DNA of 64,000 bases from positions 1 to 64,000 of the forward strand of contig JALEPZ010000026.1 in the NCBI GenBank assembly GCA_022767125.1, given 5' to 3'. A program made the position numbers and the translations under genes. Under the pieces are notes generated by a model that saw only the letters and a program-made list of their open reading frames with translations, was not told where the DNA came from and did no database searches. Below are positions 22,401-31,045 of this stretch, piece after piece; the first letter of the stretch is position 1; each line of letters starts with the position of its first letter. The stretch comes from Phocaeicola plebeius. Lineage in GTDB: Bacteria; Bacteroidota; Bacteroidia; Bacteroidales; Bacteroidaceae.

Positions 22401-22559
22401 GTGGAGAAGCTCCAGCTCCAGCGTCTGCGCATGTATCTCTCGGCGCAGAACCTGCTGACCATCAAGAGTGGCGGATTCACCGGTGTCGATCCGGAGAATC
22501 CGGGATTCAACTATCCGATTCCCATGAACTTCACGTTTGGCGTGAACCTGTCATTCTAA
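19449..22559 (+). CDS. SusC-like TonB-dependent outer-membrane receptor
   Basis: SusC proteins import oligosaccharides across the outer membrane using TonB energy. The 1036-residue protein has a signal peptide ending in WAAAQ, an N-terminal carboxypeptidase-regulatory-like domain (GEPLIGATV, DIDGNFAL, FSYVGYEP), a VVVTGY segment, a plug domain (VRIRGIGTLNDNDPLYIIDG) and a long barrel ending in FGVNLSF, the terminal aromatic typical of outer-membrane proteins. It is directly followed by susD, and the operon continues with DUF4960 and GH32 genes. Fructan oligosaccharide is the inferred cargo. Confidence 0.95.
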   Translation: MKRSIFLGLVFLMMGTLWAAAQTVKITGSVVGKSDGEPLIGATVREMGSQRATITDIDGNFALDVEPGAELQFSYVGYEPLTLKAVDGMRVELSDMLELQEVVVTGYTTQRKADLTGAVSVVSVGDLKKQNENNPMKALQGRVPGMNISADGSPSGAATVRIRGIGTLNDNDPLYIIDGVPTKAGMHELNGNDIESIQVLKDAASASIYGSRAANGVIIITTKKGKDGTVKVDFDGSVSASVYANRIKTLNARQWGEAYWQACVNDGKDPNANNLGYHYNWAYDAQGYPVLQGVSMSAFIDDEATVRTGDTDWFDQVTRTGVVQNYNLSVSNGSEKGTSFFSLGYYGNQGTIKTTDFSRISARANSDYKLFGGKVTLGENFNLNRTSGVDAAGNIIENSLQFNPNYPIYAENGEYAQALGAYSERENPLSILKNSQDNRYTQWRMFGDAHLSIHLFEGFDIRSTFGLDYSQKEQRFFTYPIANGKMFRAENASESKQEHWMRWMWNAIATYNFEVGRHRADAMVGIETNRQDYKWSSAKRYDYAILTPDYMWASAGAGRQEAKASSEGFSLVSFFGKVNYTYNDRYMASFTLRRDGSSRFGKNNRYGNFPSVSLGWRLSEESFMESSKSWLETLKLRLSWGQTGNSEISNTARYTLFQSVVSTGLWGSGAAGTSYDIAGTNGGYALTNGYIRSQRGNEDIKWETTTQVNAGVDFDLLGNKLYGSFEWYHKNTKDILLQMGGIAAMGEGTSQWINAGEMKNVGCEASFGWRDELPSGLSWDISGNIGTYRNTITKLPATVEAKGTFGGNGVKSVVGHPMGAQVGYIYDGIFKSQEEIDNHAVQEGAGLGRIRYKDLNEDGRITEADQDWIYNPTPDFTWGLNLYVQYKDFDLTLFWQGVQGVDVDCRGFKTQTDFWANSNINVPYLNKGERVLNAWSPANPGSNIPALTTSDTNNEGRVSSYYIENGSYAKLRTIQLGYNVPKTLVEKLQLQRLRMYLSAQNLLTIKSGGFTGVDPENPGFNYPIPMNFTFGVNLSF

Positions 22560-22593
22560 TTCATCACTCATTATCCAACAAACCGAAAAATAT

Positions 22594-24351
22594 ATGACTA
22601 CCTTTACCAATATGTATCGCAAGGGAGGGATGCTGATGGCCCTCGCACTCTCCCTGTCTCTGGCTGGTTGCAATGATTTCCTGGAGGAGCAAGTTCCCCA
22701 GGGCACACTCACCCAGGAAGAGGTGAAAGACCCCAAACAGATTGACAACCTCGTGGTGTCGGCCTATGCCGGGCTGCTCAGCATCGAGGACATGAACGCT
22801 TCCTTCTCGCTCTGGAACTATGACACCCGTTCGGACGACGCCTACGTGGGCGGCGGTGACTTTTCAGACGGTGAGCCTTTCCACCGGCTGGAGCTGGGCA
22901 CCGGCATACTGACGACCGACTGGCCTTTCGGCTCCATCTGGGGAAAGATGTACCAGTATCTCTCGCGGGTGAACCTGTCGCTCGATGTGCTCTCGCTGGC
23001 CGATGCGGACAATGCCACCATCCGTCAGCGCACGGCAGAAATGAAGTTCCTGCGTGCCTACGGACACTTCCAGCTGAAGCGGCTGTTCAAGAAGATTCCG
23101 TTTGTGAACAAGCCCAACATGACGGAAGAGGACTACAACCAGCTTTCGAACACCGAATATACGAACGACGAGGGCTGGCAGCAGATCATCAACGACCTGG
23201 AAGAGGCGTTCGAGGTGCTGCCCGAGGTGCAGGCCGACAAGGGACGGCCCACGAAGGCCGCCTGTGCCGCTTTTCTCGCCAAGGCCTATCTCTACAAGGC
23301 CTACCGCCAGGACAACGCGGGCAGCAATGCCGTCACCTCCATCAATCAGGAGGACCTGAAGAAGGTGCTGGATTACACGGCCCCCAGCCTCTATCGGGGG
23401 TATGGGCTGGAGAACGACCTTCACAACAACTTCCGGCCGGAAGAGGCTTATGAGAACGGCAAGGAATCCATCTGGGCCATCCAGTACTCCAAGAACGACG
23501 GCACCAACTATGGCAACCTCAACTTCTCCAACCGTCTTATCGTGCCCTGCATCCCCAAGGTCCACGATTCGGGCTGCGACTTCTACAAGCCGTCGCATAA
23601 CCTGGTCAATGCCTACCGCACCGATGTCAACGGCCTTCCCTATCTGGACAGCTTTGCCCAAACCGATTATCAGGTAGGCACTGCCCAGACGGTCGATCCT
23701 CGCCTGTTCGTGACGGTCGGTGTTCCCGGCACTCCGTATATGTTCAATCCCAACTTCCTGATGGAGGAATCGAACACCTGGAGCCGCTCGGGCGGCCAGT
23801 TCGGCTACTTCGTTTCCCTGAAGCAGAATGTCGATCCGGCGCTCACAGGCAGCTACCTCTTCCTTTGCGACTCCCAGTGGGCCAGCTCCATGAACCGTGT
23901 CGTGTTCCGCTACGCCGACGTGCTGCTGATGCGTGCCGAGGCCTGCGCCCAGCTCGGGCAGACCGCCGAGGCGGTGGAACTCATCAACCAGATCCGCCAG
24001 CGTGCCGCAGGGATGGCATCCGGCAGTGTGGTGGCCGGCTATCCCAACCAGTACAATGTGCATTACGCCGTCAGCCTCTACAAGGGTTCCTATAGCCAGG
24101 AAGAGACCCTGAAGATGCTCAAGTTCGAGCGTCGTCTGGAGCTGGCCATGGAGTGCGAACGCTTCTTCGACCTGGTCCGTTGGGGCGATGCCGCTACGGT
24201 CATCAACCAGTATTACACCACGGAAAGCCAGTCGATGAGTTTCCTCAACGGCGCGCGGTTCACGGCAGACAAGAACGAGTATCTGCCTGTCCCCTACGAG
24301 CAGATTGCGGCCTCCGACGGCCACTATGAACAGAACTGTGGCCAGTGGTAA
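22594..24351 (+). CDS. SusD/RagB-like surface glycan-binding lipoprotein
   Basis: SusD proteins form a lid over SusC and bind glycan at the cell surface. The 585-residue product has a lipoprotein signal with lipobox SLAGC followed by NDFLEE, the standard start of mature SusD proteins. TPR-like helices follow, with FLRAYGHFQLKRLF, and the C-terminal motif FERRLELAMECERFFDLVRWGD is a family hallmark. It starts 34 bp after susC. Confidence 0.95.
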   Translation: MTTFTNMYRKGGMLMALALSLSLAGCNDFLEEQVPQGTLTQEEVKDPKQIDNLVVSAYAGLLSIEDMNASFSLWNYDTRSDDAYVGGGDFSDGEPFHRLELGTGILTTDWPFGSIWGKMYQYLSRVNLSLDVLSLADADNATIRQRTAEMKFLRAYGHFQLKRLFKKIPFVNKPNMTEEDYNQLSNTEYTNDEGWQQIINDLEEAFEVLPEVQADKGRPTKAACAAFLAKAYLYKAYRQDNAGSNAVTSINQEDLKKVLDYTAPSLYRGYGLENDLHNNFRPEEAYENGKESIWAIQYSKNDGTNYGNLNFSNRLIVPCIPKVHDSGCDFYKPSHNLVNAYRTDVNGLPYLDSFAQTDYQVGTAQTVDPRLFVTVGVPGTPYMFNPNFLMEESNTWSRSGGQFGYFVSLKQNVDPALTGSYLFLCDSQWASSMNRVVFRYADVLLMRAEACAQLGQTAEAVELINQIRQRAAGMASGSVVAGYPNQYNVHYAVSLYKGSYSQEETLKMLKFERRLELAMECERFFDLVRWGDAATVINQYYTTESQSMSFLNGARFTADKNEYLPVPYEQIAASDGHYEQNCGQW

Positions 24352-24391
24352 TAGAACAACAGCATCCGATTAATCCTAAAACAAGCAGATC

Positions 24392-25804
24392 ATGATGAAG
24401 AATTTAAACAGCCAGCTTTCGAAGCTGTTGCTTTATATGTTGCTTCCCCTGTGGGGAATGATGGGCGTTTCCTGCTCTGAGGACATCACTGGCAGCGTGG
24501 ATGTCAGCGGTATGTGCCTTGTGGAAGAGTTTGAGCTGAACGGCTCTATACGTGCGACGGTGGATGTCGCCTCGCGCCTGATCAAACTGAAGGTGCCGGA
24601 GAACTTCACCGGAAAGGAGAACATGGAGGTGACTGGCCTGCGTCTCTCCGAGGGGGCTACGGCCGACCTGCAGGTAGGCGACCATGCCAATTTCTCGGCC
24701 GACCGGACGCTCCGGGTCACGAACGGCGACCTGGTGATGGACTGGAAGGTCAGTGTGCGCAACGACGAGGCGGTCCTGAAGTTGTTCCTGCTCGAAGGAA
24801 TCAAGGGCGCCATCAACCAACAGACCAAGGAGGTGACCGTGTCTGTGCCGGGTAACAGCACAATCGACCTTTCGAACGCGAAGTTTGAGGCGGTTGTCAG
24901 CGAAGACGCTACCTGTTCGCCCGCCAGTGGAACAGCTGCCAACTTTACCGTACCCGTGGCACTGACCCTCGAGGACAATACGGCCAAGAGCGTGTATGTG
25001 GTCAAGGTCACCAAGATCGAGAATCCCACCGCCATTGTCGTGGGCCTGGCCGATACCATGGAGGAACTGAACGAGGAAGAAAAGGCAGCCGCCAAATGGT
25101 TTACCGGAAATGTGGAGGGAGCCGTCTATGCGTCCTTCAACGACATCGCTGCCGGAAATGTTCCCATGGGTGAGTGCAAGCTGGTGTTCTGGCACCGCCA
25201 CACGTCGGTCTATGGCAATTACAACGGGTTCGCAGGGGCCGAACAGGAGGCGATGCTTGCCCTTCCCCGCCTGAAGGAGTTCTATCAGCAGGGAGGCGCG
25301 TTCGTCCTGGGACGGGCTGCGGTCAACTACGCCATCGCGTTGGGAGCCATGCCGGCAGACGCTTATCCCAACAACTGCTGGGGAGGCGGAGGCGGTGAAG
25401 GGGCCGACCTGATGGGAGACGATCCCTGGCACTTCTACGCTTACGACATCCAGCATGCCTTGTGGCAGGGTCTCGCTACTTATCCCGGTGCGGCTGCCAA
25501 TGCCGTCTATACGCTGGATCCCCACTATACCATCTGCAACTCTACCGCCCAATATGGTTTCTGGGACACGTACCAGGGTGGCAAGGAGGCCGTGGAGGCC
25601 AAGACAGGCGGACGGGCACTGGGTGGCGACAACAGCGTCTCCTCTTGGGAACTGAAGGCGGCCGACGGCACGTTCGGTAAGGGCGGCATCATCTGCCTGG
25701 GCTCCGGACTCTTCGACTGGAACTCTCCCACGGCCTATACCTCCCACTATCATGACAACATGGGCAGAATCATGGAGAATGCAATCAACTACCTTACGAA
25801 GTAA
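24392..25804 (+). CDS. DUF4960 surface lipoprotein of the fructan PUL
   Basis: A 470-residue predicted lipoprotein (GMMGVSCSE near residue 28). The N-terminal half looks like one or two beta-sandwich modules; the C-terminal half is rich in Gly, Trp and His (VFWHRHTSVYGNYNGFAG, DDPWHFYAYDIQHALWQG) and resembles DUF4960, found in the B. thetaiotaomicron fructan PUL at BT1761. By position after susD it fills the SusE/F-like role of an extra surface glycan-binding protein. No catalytic residues are evident to me. The start could be either of two adjacent ATGs (24392 or 24395). Confidence 0.8.
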   Translation: MMKNLNSQLSKLLLYMLLPLWGMMGVSCSEDITGSVDVSGMCLVEEFELNGSIRATVDVASRLIKLKVPENFTGKENMEVTGLRLSEGATADLQVGDHANFSADRTLRVTNGDLVMDWKVSVRNDEAVLKLFLLEGIKGAINQQTKEVTVSVPGNSTIDLSNAKFEAVVSEDATCSPASGTAANFTVPVALTLEDNTAKSVYVVKVTKIENPTAIVVGLADTMEELNEEEKAAAKWFTGNVEGAVYASFNDIAAGNVPMGECKLVFWHRHTSVYGNYNGFAGAEQEAMLALPRLKEFYQQGGAFVLGRAAVNYAIALGAMPADAYPNNCWGGGGGEGADLMGDDPWHFYAYDIQHALWQGLATYPGAAANAVYTLDPHYTICNSTAQYGFWDTYQGGKEAVEAKTGGRALGGDNSVSSWELKAADGTFGKGGIICLGSGLFDWNSPTAYTSHYHDNMGRIMENAINYLTK

Positions 25805-25824
25805 CAATCCAATACTAATCAATT

Positions 25825-27390
25825 ATGAGAACAATGATATATACAACTCTGATGCTGTCAGCCCTCGCGCTGGCAGCTTGCAACGACGATGACTTCGGTC
25901 CCGACCCGTCAAAAGACTGGGCGACGACCACCCAGGTGTTCCACTCAACGGATGAGGCCGGTTTCTCCACCTATTACAATCCGCAGGTAGGACGTTGCGG
26001 CGACCCTATGCCGTTCTATGACAAGAAAGACGGCACGTACAAAGTGATGTACCTGCAGGAATACAACGAGAATGGCTCCTACCGCTTCCATCCCTTCTGG
26101 ACGGTCGAAACCGCCGACGGTGCCCACTACCAGTCGCTCGGTGAATGGGTCGGCACAGGCAGGACCGACACCGAGCAGGATGCTGCGCTGGGCACGGGCT
26201 GCTGCACGTACAACGAGCGGGACGGGAAGTACTACATCTATTATACGGGCCATAACGCCCAGCTCGAGAATGTGGAAGTGGTGATGCGTGCCGTCTCTGC
26301 CGACGGAAAGACCTGGACCAAGGACCCGCTCTTCGCCCTGAAGGGGGCCGACTATGGGTTCTCCACCGTGGATTTCCGCGACCCGCAGATCTTCGAGAAC
26401 GCAGGCCGTTATCACATGGTCATCTCCACGCGGCCGCTCACGGGCGGTGACCCCTGCTTCGCCGAGTTCGTCTCGGAGGATATGGTCAACTGGACCCCGG
26501 CCGGCCGATTCAAGATGATCTGGGACCGCATGCTCGAATGTCCGGACATCTTCCAGATGGGCAACTACTGGTACCTGGTGTACAGCGAGAGCTTTAAGGC
26601 CAGCTGGAGCCGCAAGGTGAAGTATATGATGGCCGATTCGTGGGAGAACCTCAAGAAATGCTTCGATGAGGGTCCCAAGTGGCCGGCCGACGGACGCGAA
26701 GGGGTGCTGGACACACGTGCCTTCTATGCCGGCAAGACGGCCAGCAACGGTACCGACCGCCTCATCTGGGGCTGGTGTCCTTTCCGCAGCGGGGCCAACA
26801 TGTACGAGAAGAACATCAATGTAGGGGCGGGCGACGGCAATGAGCCCAACTGGTCGGGTGCCCTGGTCTGCCACCGGCTGATCCAGCACGAAGACGGCAC
26901 ATTGTCGTGTGGCGAGGTGCCCGGCATCCGCGACAAGTACGCTCAGCCGCAGGAAGTGAAGGTGATGGAGGAAGATGCCGAGCATATCCTCTACAGCCGT
27001 CTGGGCACGCACAATCACCTGTCGTTTACGGTGAAGACCGCTGGCAATACCGATAAGTTCGGCATTTCGGTGGTACGTGGCAGTGACAGCGAGAAATACT
27101 ACACGATGGTGTTCAATCCCGAGAACGAGAACCTGCGCAAGATCAACTTCGAGGAAGAGGGATCGGCAGGCAAAGGGTTTGTGGAGGGAGTCGATGGCTA
27201 TTGCTTCCCCCGTCCGGCCGACAACACGTATAAAATCGACATCTATACCGACAACTCTGTGCTGGTGATGTACGTCAATGACAATGTATGTTACACGAAC
27301 CGCATCTACGGCATCCAGAAGAACTGTTGGAGCATCAACAAATATGGTCATTCCATTACGGTCAGCGATCTTCAGATCAGCCAGTACTAA
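25825..27390 (+). CDS. GH32 family fructan hydrolase lipoprotein
   Basis: GH32 enzymes cleave levan, inulin or sucrose. The 521-residue protein has a lipobox ending in LAAC (C19). The three acidic catalytic positions of the five-bladed propeller can be read: D60 in GRCGDPMPFYD (nucleophile), D186 in DFRDPQIF (transition-state Asp of the RDP motif) and E238 in LECPDIF (acid/base of the EC motif). A C-terminal beta-sandwich follows (about 365-520). The nucleophile motif departs from the usual WMNDPNG, so this is a divergent subgroup; endo-acting or exo-acting mode is unknown. It is last in the susCD operon, 20 bp after DUF4960. A surface lipoprotein GH32 is consistent with outer-membrane fructan cleavage. 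Confidence 0.82.
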   Translation: MRTMIYTTLMLSALALAACNDDDFGPDPSKDWATTTQVFHSTDEAGFSTYYNPQVGRCGDPMPFYDKKDGTYKVMYLQEYNENGSYRFHPFWTVETADGAHYQSLGEWVGTGRTDTEQDAALGTGCCTYNERDGKYYIYYTGHNAQLENVEVVMRAVSADGKTWTKDPLFALKGADYGFSTVDFRDPQIFENAGRYHMVISTRPLTGGDPCFAEFVSEDMVNWTPAGRFKMIWDRMLECPDIFQMGNYWYLVYSESFKASWSRKVKYMMADSWENLKKCFDEGPKWPADGREGVLDTRAFYAGKTASNGTDRLIWGWCPFRSGANMYEKNINVGAGDGNEPNWSGALVCHRLIQHEDGTLSCGEVPGIRDKYAQPQEVKVMEEDAEHILYSRLGTHNHLSFTVKTAGNTDKFGISVVRGSDSEKYYTMVFNPENENLRKINFEEEGSAGKGFVEGVDGYCFPRPADNTYKIDIYTDNSVLVMYVNDNVCYTNRIYGIQKNCWSINKYGHSITVSDLQISQY

Positions 27391-27446
27391 GGGAGGACCC
27401 GACGAAGCTCACGACCCCTGAAAGGACAGTGTCCTTGGGGAAAAGG

Positions 27447-27477
27447 AAAGCCCCGGCTTGTTTCAGGCCGGGGCTTT
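27447..27477 (+). terminator. Terminator of the fructan PUL operon
   Basis: AAAGCCCCGGC at 27447-27457 pairs perfectly with 27467-27477 around a 9-bp loop, about 57 bp after the GH32 stop. A smaller palindrome (AAGGACAGTGTCCTT) precedes it. Confidence 0.8.
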
Positions 27478-27486
27478 GTGTGGGGG

Positions 27487-27546
27487 AGGGGAGCCTGTCC
27501 GAAAACCTTGGGCCACCTATCAAAACCAAGACACCTCGGACAGCCC
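27487..27546. repeat. Dispersed composite repeat element, truncated copy
   Basis: GAGCCTGTCCGAAAACC and GGCCACCTATC repeat the start of the element at 13836. CGGACAGCC about 15 bp later repeats its end, but the central TGTCAT palindrome is missing. Confidence 0.65.
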
Positions 27547-27574
27547 GGGGGTACGTACGGAAGGGGCCCTTCTG

Positions 27575-28381
27575 TCAGAACCGGAGCAGCTGGGCACCGA
27601 CTTGCAGGAACGCCCGGTTGCCTTCCGGGTTCCAGACGGCGGTGACATGGACGGGCAATGAATAGCGGGGCGTGAGGGGCAGCAGGCGGGCGGCATGGAG
27701 CTGCACATGGATTACGCCGGGACGCTGGCTGTAGAACGTGGAGCGGTCGCCCCCCTTCTGAAGGGCGAAGGTGCCCCCGCATCCTGCCGAGAGGGTCCAG
27801 CCGTCGTGCCGGTAGAGGGGATATTCCGCATAGACGAAGGTGGAATACTTGTTGGCGGTGTTGGCGGCATTGCGGTCGCGCCCGAAGACGATGGTGGACC
27901 AGAGCAGCCGCAGCGGAAACCGGGGACCGAACTGGTAGGCCAGCTGGGCATCGAGGAAGCGGCCGGTGGTGCGTGCCGAGTAATTGAAGAATTCCCGGTT
28001 ATTGTACGTGGCACCCGGCGAGAAATTATACGTGTCCCAAAAGGCAAGGGTCCATCCGCCCGTCTTGAACTCGGCAAAGTAGTTGAATTCCTTGTAGTCG
28101 CCCGAGGTGTTCGTGCCGCCCCACAGGCCGAAGCGGACATGGTTCTTCGGGTCGTGCAGGGAGAGGGAGGTCGTCGTGACGCATCCGTCGCTGACCTCGA
28201 TGCCGCGCCACAGGTGGTTGTTCGCCACATTCAGTTCGAAATCGACGGCTGCTGTCCGCGACTGTCCGGCGAGGCCGACGGGGAAGGAGAGGGCTGCCAG
28301 CCCGATGCTGGCAGCCTTTGTCAGCCTACGGACGGCTGCTCGCTGAAGTATAGAAGGAACATAGAGGGACATGACGGTCAT
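27575..28381 (-). CDS. Predicted outer-membrane beta-barrel protein of unknown function
   Basis: I do not recognise a named family. Starting at 28381, the ATG overlaps the dehydrogenase stop codon (ATGA), which implies translational coupling. The 268-residue product has a basic N terminus, a hydrophobic stretch (IGLAALSFPVGLAGQ) likely to be a signal peptide, then alternating short strands rich in aromatics (NHLWRGIEVSDG, FGLWGGTNTSGDY, FNYFAEFKTGGWTLAFWDTYNF) and ends in phenylalanine. This is the pattern of a small porin-like barrel. Its position in the dehydrogenase/symporter cluster suggests a role in substrate entry, but that is inference. The ORF track extends upstream into the dehydrogenase gene and is not supported. 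Confidence 0.65.
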   Translation of the reverse strand: MTVMSLYVPSILQRAAVRRLTKAASIGLAALSFPVGLAGQSRTAAVDFELNVANNHLWRGIEVSDGCVTTTSLSLHDPKNHVRFGLWGGTNTSGDYKEFNYFAEFKTGGWTLAFWDTYNFSPGATYNNREFFNYSARTTGRFLDAQLAYQFGPRFPLRLLWSTIVFGRDRNAANTANKYSTFVYAEYPLYRHDGWTLSAGCGGTFALQKGGDRSTFYSQRPGVIHVQLHAARLLPLTPRYSLPVHVTAVWNPEGNRAFLQVGAQLLRF

Positions 28382-29409
28382 TTTTCGAGATCCACAATCA
28401 CTTTCATGGAAGTTTCCCGGTGCGTGTCGATGAAGCGATAGGCTTCGTCGTAGGCTTCGAAGGCAAACCGGTTGCTGATGAGCGGCTGAAGGTGGATGAT
28501 GTCCCGGCGGACGAAGTCTATGGCTGTAACATAGTCCTCGTGCCGGTACATCATCGAGCCGATGAGGCGCAGTTCGTGCTCGCCCAGGTGGAACATGCTC
28601 AGAGCGGGGTCTTTGGCAAAAACAGCCACCACGACAATGTCGCTGCCCTTTTCGATACATTCCATCATGGAGCGGAGCGACGATTCCACACCGGCTACCT
28701 CAAAACCAACCTGAAAACCTTCTTCACCAAAAATGGCTTGTGTCGCTTCGCGCAACGACTGTTTCGTCACGTTCAGCGTATGGGGGATGCCGCATTCGGC
28801 GGCTTTCTGCAAGCGCAGGTCGCTGACATCGGTGATGAGGACACTCTTCGCGCCCCGGGCCATGCAGAACTGTGCCACCAGGTTGCCGATGGCGCCGGCA
28901 CCGCTCACTACCACGTTCTTGCCCTTCACGTCGGTGCGGTTGGTAGCGTGTGCTCCTACGGCTGACGGCTCAATCATGGCCCCGAAGTCGAGGCTCATGC
29001 CTTCGGGCAGTGTCACGATGCGGTCGTCATCTATTACGAAATAGTCCTGTGCGGCCCCGTCGGCCTGGAACGCCTGTACCCGCAGGTGCTCGCAGACGTT
29101 GTATTGTCCGCGTTTGCAGGGGTTACACTCGCCGCATACCAGTTGAGGGCGGGCTGTCACGGCATCTCCCGGCCGGCAGACAGTGACTGCGCTGCCGCAG
29201 GCCACCACCACGCCGGAGTATTCATGCCCCTGTACCACGGGATAGAACGTGGCAGGATGCAGTCCGTGATACGAGTGGATTTCGCTGCCGCAGATACCGA
29301 TACGCTTCACGTTGACGAGTACCTGATGCTCGGTGAGCTGTTCGGCTGTCGGGGCAGCCACTTCCTTGAATTCAATGTGCTTAGGTTCAACCAATATTGC
29401 TTGTCTCAT
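28378..29409 (-). CDS. Zinc-dependent medium-chain sugar/polyol dehydrogenase
   Basis: The 343-residue protein belongs to the sorbitol/L-idonate/galactitol dehydrogenase group: catalytic-zinc region GICGSEIHSYHG and GHEYSG, four structural-zinc cysteines CGECNPCKRGQYNVC, and the nucleotide motif GAGAIGN. It should oxidise a polyol or sugar acid with NAD(P). It is 66 bp downstream of the GPH symporter and overlaps the next gene by 4 bp. The exact substrate cannot be read from sequence; the neighbouring GPH symporter and LacI regulator indicate one carbohydrate pathway. Confidence 0.85.
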   Translation of the reverse strand: MRQAILVEPKHIEFKEVAAPTAEQLTEHQVLVNVKRIGICGSEIHSYHGLHPATFYPVVQGHEYSGVVVACGSAVTVCRPGDAVTARPQLVCGECNPCKRGQYNVCEHLRVQAFQADGAAQDYFVIDDDRIVTLPEGMSLDFGAMIEPSAVGAHATNRTDVKGKNVVVSGAGAIGNLVAQFCMARGAKSVLITDVSDLRLQKAAECGIPHTLNVTKQSLREATQAIFGEEGFQVGFEVAGVESSLRSMMECIEKGSDIVVVAVFAKDPALSMFHLGEHELRLIGSMMYRHEDYVTAIDFVRRDIIHLQPLISNRFAFEAYDEAYRFIDTHRETSMKVIVDLEK

Positions 29410-29475
29410 AGTCGTAATATTTTTTAATTTCAGTAATTGTTCTGTTTAAATTCTTCATTCTTCATTTCTCATTCT

Positions 29476-30831
29476 TCATTTCTTCCCCAGTTCCTCCACG
29501 ATACGGTTATACGTCTTCTTGTTGAGCGGATAGAACAGCAGACAGCCAGCCGTGATGACCCACAGTACGCCGGGCAAGGTAGAAAAAGCATGCCGCATGA
29601 TGCTGATTACCGTATCGTTCTGCACGGCATTGCTCACATAGCCCGCACTACCCAGTGCCAGGGCGAGCAGTGAGGTGCCCAGTGCCATGCCGATTTTGTT
29701 GCCTAACGACACGAAGGCATATTGGAAACCGTCGTTGCGGATGCCGGTCTTCCATTCGCCGTACTCCACACAGTCGGGGATGATGGCATAGATAGCTGTG
29801 TTGAAGCCCGAGAAGAAGAACTGCGACAGGGCGGCCAGCAGGTAGAACGGGATGGCACTGTCTTTGGGGCTGAAGAAATACAGCCCTATCATGCTCAGCC
29901 CCGTCAGCAGGGAGAAGATAGCTGCCGTCCAGCCCTTGTTCTCCGTCCAGCGGAAGACCATCGGGAAGCAGGCGGCACCGATGATGGAGGGCACGATGAT
30001 GGCGAGCGAGTAGAACGAAAAGAGGTTGGCGGAACCTTCCACATACGTGAAGTAGTAGAGCATATCGGCATTGCGTCCGTAGAGGATAAAGCCGAACAGC
30101 AGTTGGCCGAGCAGTGCCAGCAGGTAAGGACGGTTCTTCATCACCGCTTTCAGCTGCACCCGCAGCGGGAGCCGCTGTTCGCGCGGCACCTCTACCACCT
30201 CGCGGGTCTTGTGGAAGCAGAACAGGTGGCAGGCAGCGAAGATGATGCCGTAGAGGATAGCCACCGACAAGTAGCCGTAGCTCGCATTCTCTCCGCCGAA
30301 CCATTCAATCAGCGGCACGGTCACGATGTTGATGATGCCGATGGCAATCATGGCACTCACCGAGCGGCTGGTGTTGAGCGAGGCCCGTTCGTCGATGTCC
30401 TGTGTCATGGCGCCACACAACGTTCCGTAGGGCAGGTTGACGCAGGTATAGCCCAACACCAGGATGCAGTAGGTCACCGCCATGTAGATGATCTTGGCCG
30501 TCTGGCTCCAGTCGGGGTGTGCCCAGAAGGTCAGCACCAGCACGAGGGCGGTGATCGGTGCTCCGAAGAGCAGCCAGGGGCGGAACCGTCCCCAGCGGGT
30601 GCGGGTCTTGTCGGTCAGCGAGCCGATAATCGGGTCATTGATGGCATCCCAGAAGCGGGACACCAGCATGAGGGTAGCCACGGCTCCCATGCCGATGCCG
30701 AACACATCGGTGTAGAATATCATCAGGAAGTTGCCGACGAACATCCAGCTGAAGTTGCAGCCCACGTCGCCCATTCCATACGCCAGTTTGCTGATCAGGG
30801 AAACTTTCCCTTTGGTTACATTGTCTTCCAT
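29476..30831 (-). CDS. GPH-family sugar:cation symporter
   Basis: A 451-residue, twelve-helix inner-membrane transporter of the glycoside-pentoside-hexuronide family (MelB/YicJ/GusB-like). The hallmark is the segment DPIIGSLTDKTRTRWGRFRPWLL after the second helix, shortened here. It imports glycosides, pentosides or hexuronides with Na+ or H+. It is first in a minus-strand cluster with the dehydrogenase and barrel gene and is divergent from a LacI regulator, with three direct-repeat boxes between them. Confidence 0.9.
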   Translation of the reverse strand: MEDNVTKGKVSLISKLAYGMGDVGCNFSWMFVGNFLMIFYTDVFGIGMGAVATLMLVSRFWDAINDPIIGSLTDKTRTRWGRFRPWLLFGAPITALVLVLTFWAHPDWSQTAKIIYMAVTYCILVLGYTCVNLPYGTLCGAMTQDIDERASLNTSRSVSAMIAIGIINIVTVPLIEWFGGENASYGYLSVAILYGIIFAACHLFCFHKTREVVEVPREQRLPLRVQLKAVMKNRPYLLALLGQLLFGFILYGRNADMLYYFTYVEGSANLFSFYSLAIIVPSIIGAACFPMVFRWTENKGWTAAIFSLLTGLSMIGLYFFSPKDSAIPFYLLAALSQFFFSGFNTAIYAIIPDCVEYGEWKTGIRNDGFQYAFVSLGNKIGMALGTSLLALALGSAGYVSNAVQNDTVISIMRHAFSTLPGVLWVITAGCLLFYPLNKKTYNRIVEELGKK

Positions 30832-30906
30832 TGTACTTGTTGTTTTTGATGGATATTAGATGCTTTTTTGTTACTGATTCTCGTGTGTTTTTGCCTTAAG
30901 ACACTG

Positions 30907-30914
30907 CGAAGGTA
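30907..30914 (-). promoter_or_regulatory. Candidate -7 box for the GPH symporter operon
   Basis: The minus strand reads TACCTTCG, one mismatch from TAnnTTTG, 75 bp before the symporter ATG. Confidence 0.4.
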
Positions 30915-30960
30915 AGGGGTTGATTCGTAGGAAAAAACAGAAAAATGAGAAATGTTTTTT

Positions 30961-31003
30961 GCAACCGTTCCCGCAACCGTTCCCATTTTCCGCAACCGTT
31001 CCC
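30961..31003. promoter_or_regulatory. Three direct repeats, candidate LacI-type operator cluster
   Basis: GCAACCGTTCCC occurs at 30961-30972, 30973-30984 and 30992-31003. The third copy overlaps the expected -33 region of the LacI gene promoter (-7 box TATCTTTG at 31015-31022). The block lies between the divergent symporter and LacI promoters, so it is placed to control both. Confidence 0.6.
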
Positions 31004-31014
31004 GAAATTTTTCC

Positions 31015-31022
31015 TATCTTTG
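31015..31022 (+). promoter_or_regulatory. -7 promoter box for the LacI regulator
   Basis: TATCTTTG is an exact TAnnTTTG match 23 bp before the ATG at 31046. It supports that start over the ORF-track start at 30920, which would translate through the repeats. Confidence 0.65.
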
Positions 31023-31045
31023 CCGAAACTGAAAATCTAACGGAC

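Noticed and set aside
30920-31045. Extended N terminus of the LacI regulator
   Set aside because: It would translate the operator repeats and the promoter; the HTH begins right after ATG 31046.
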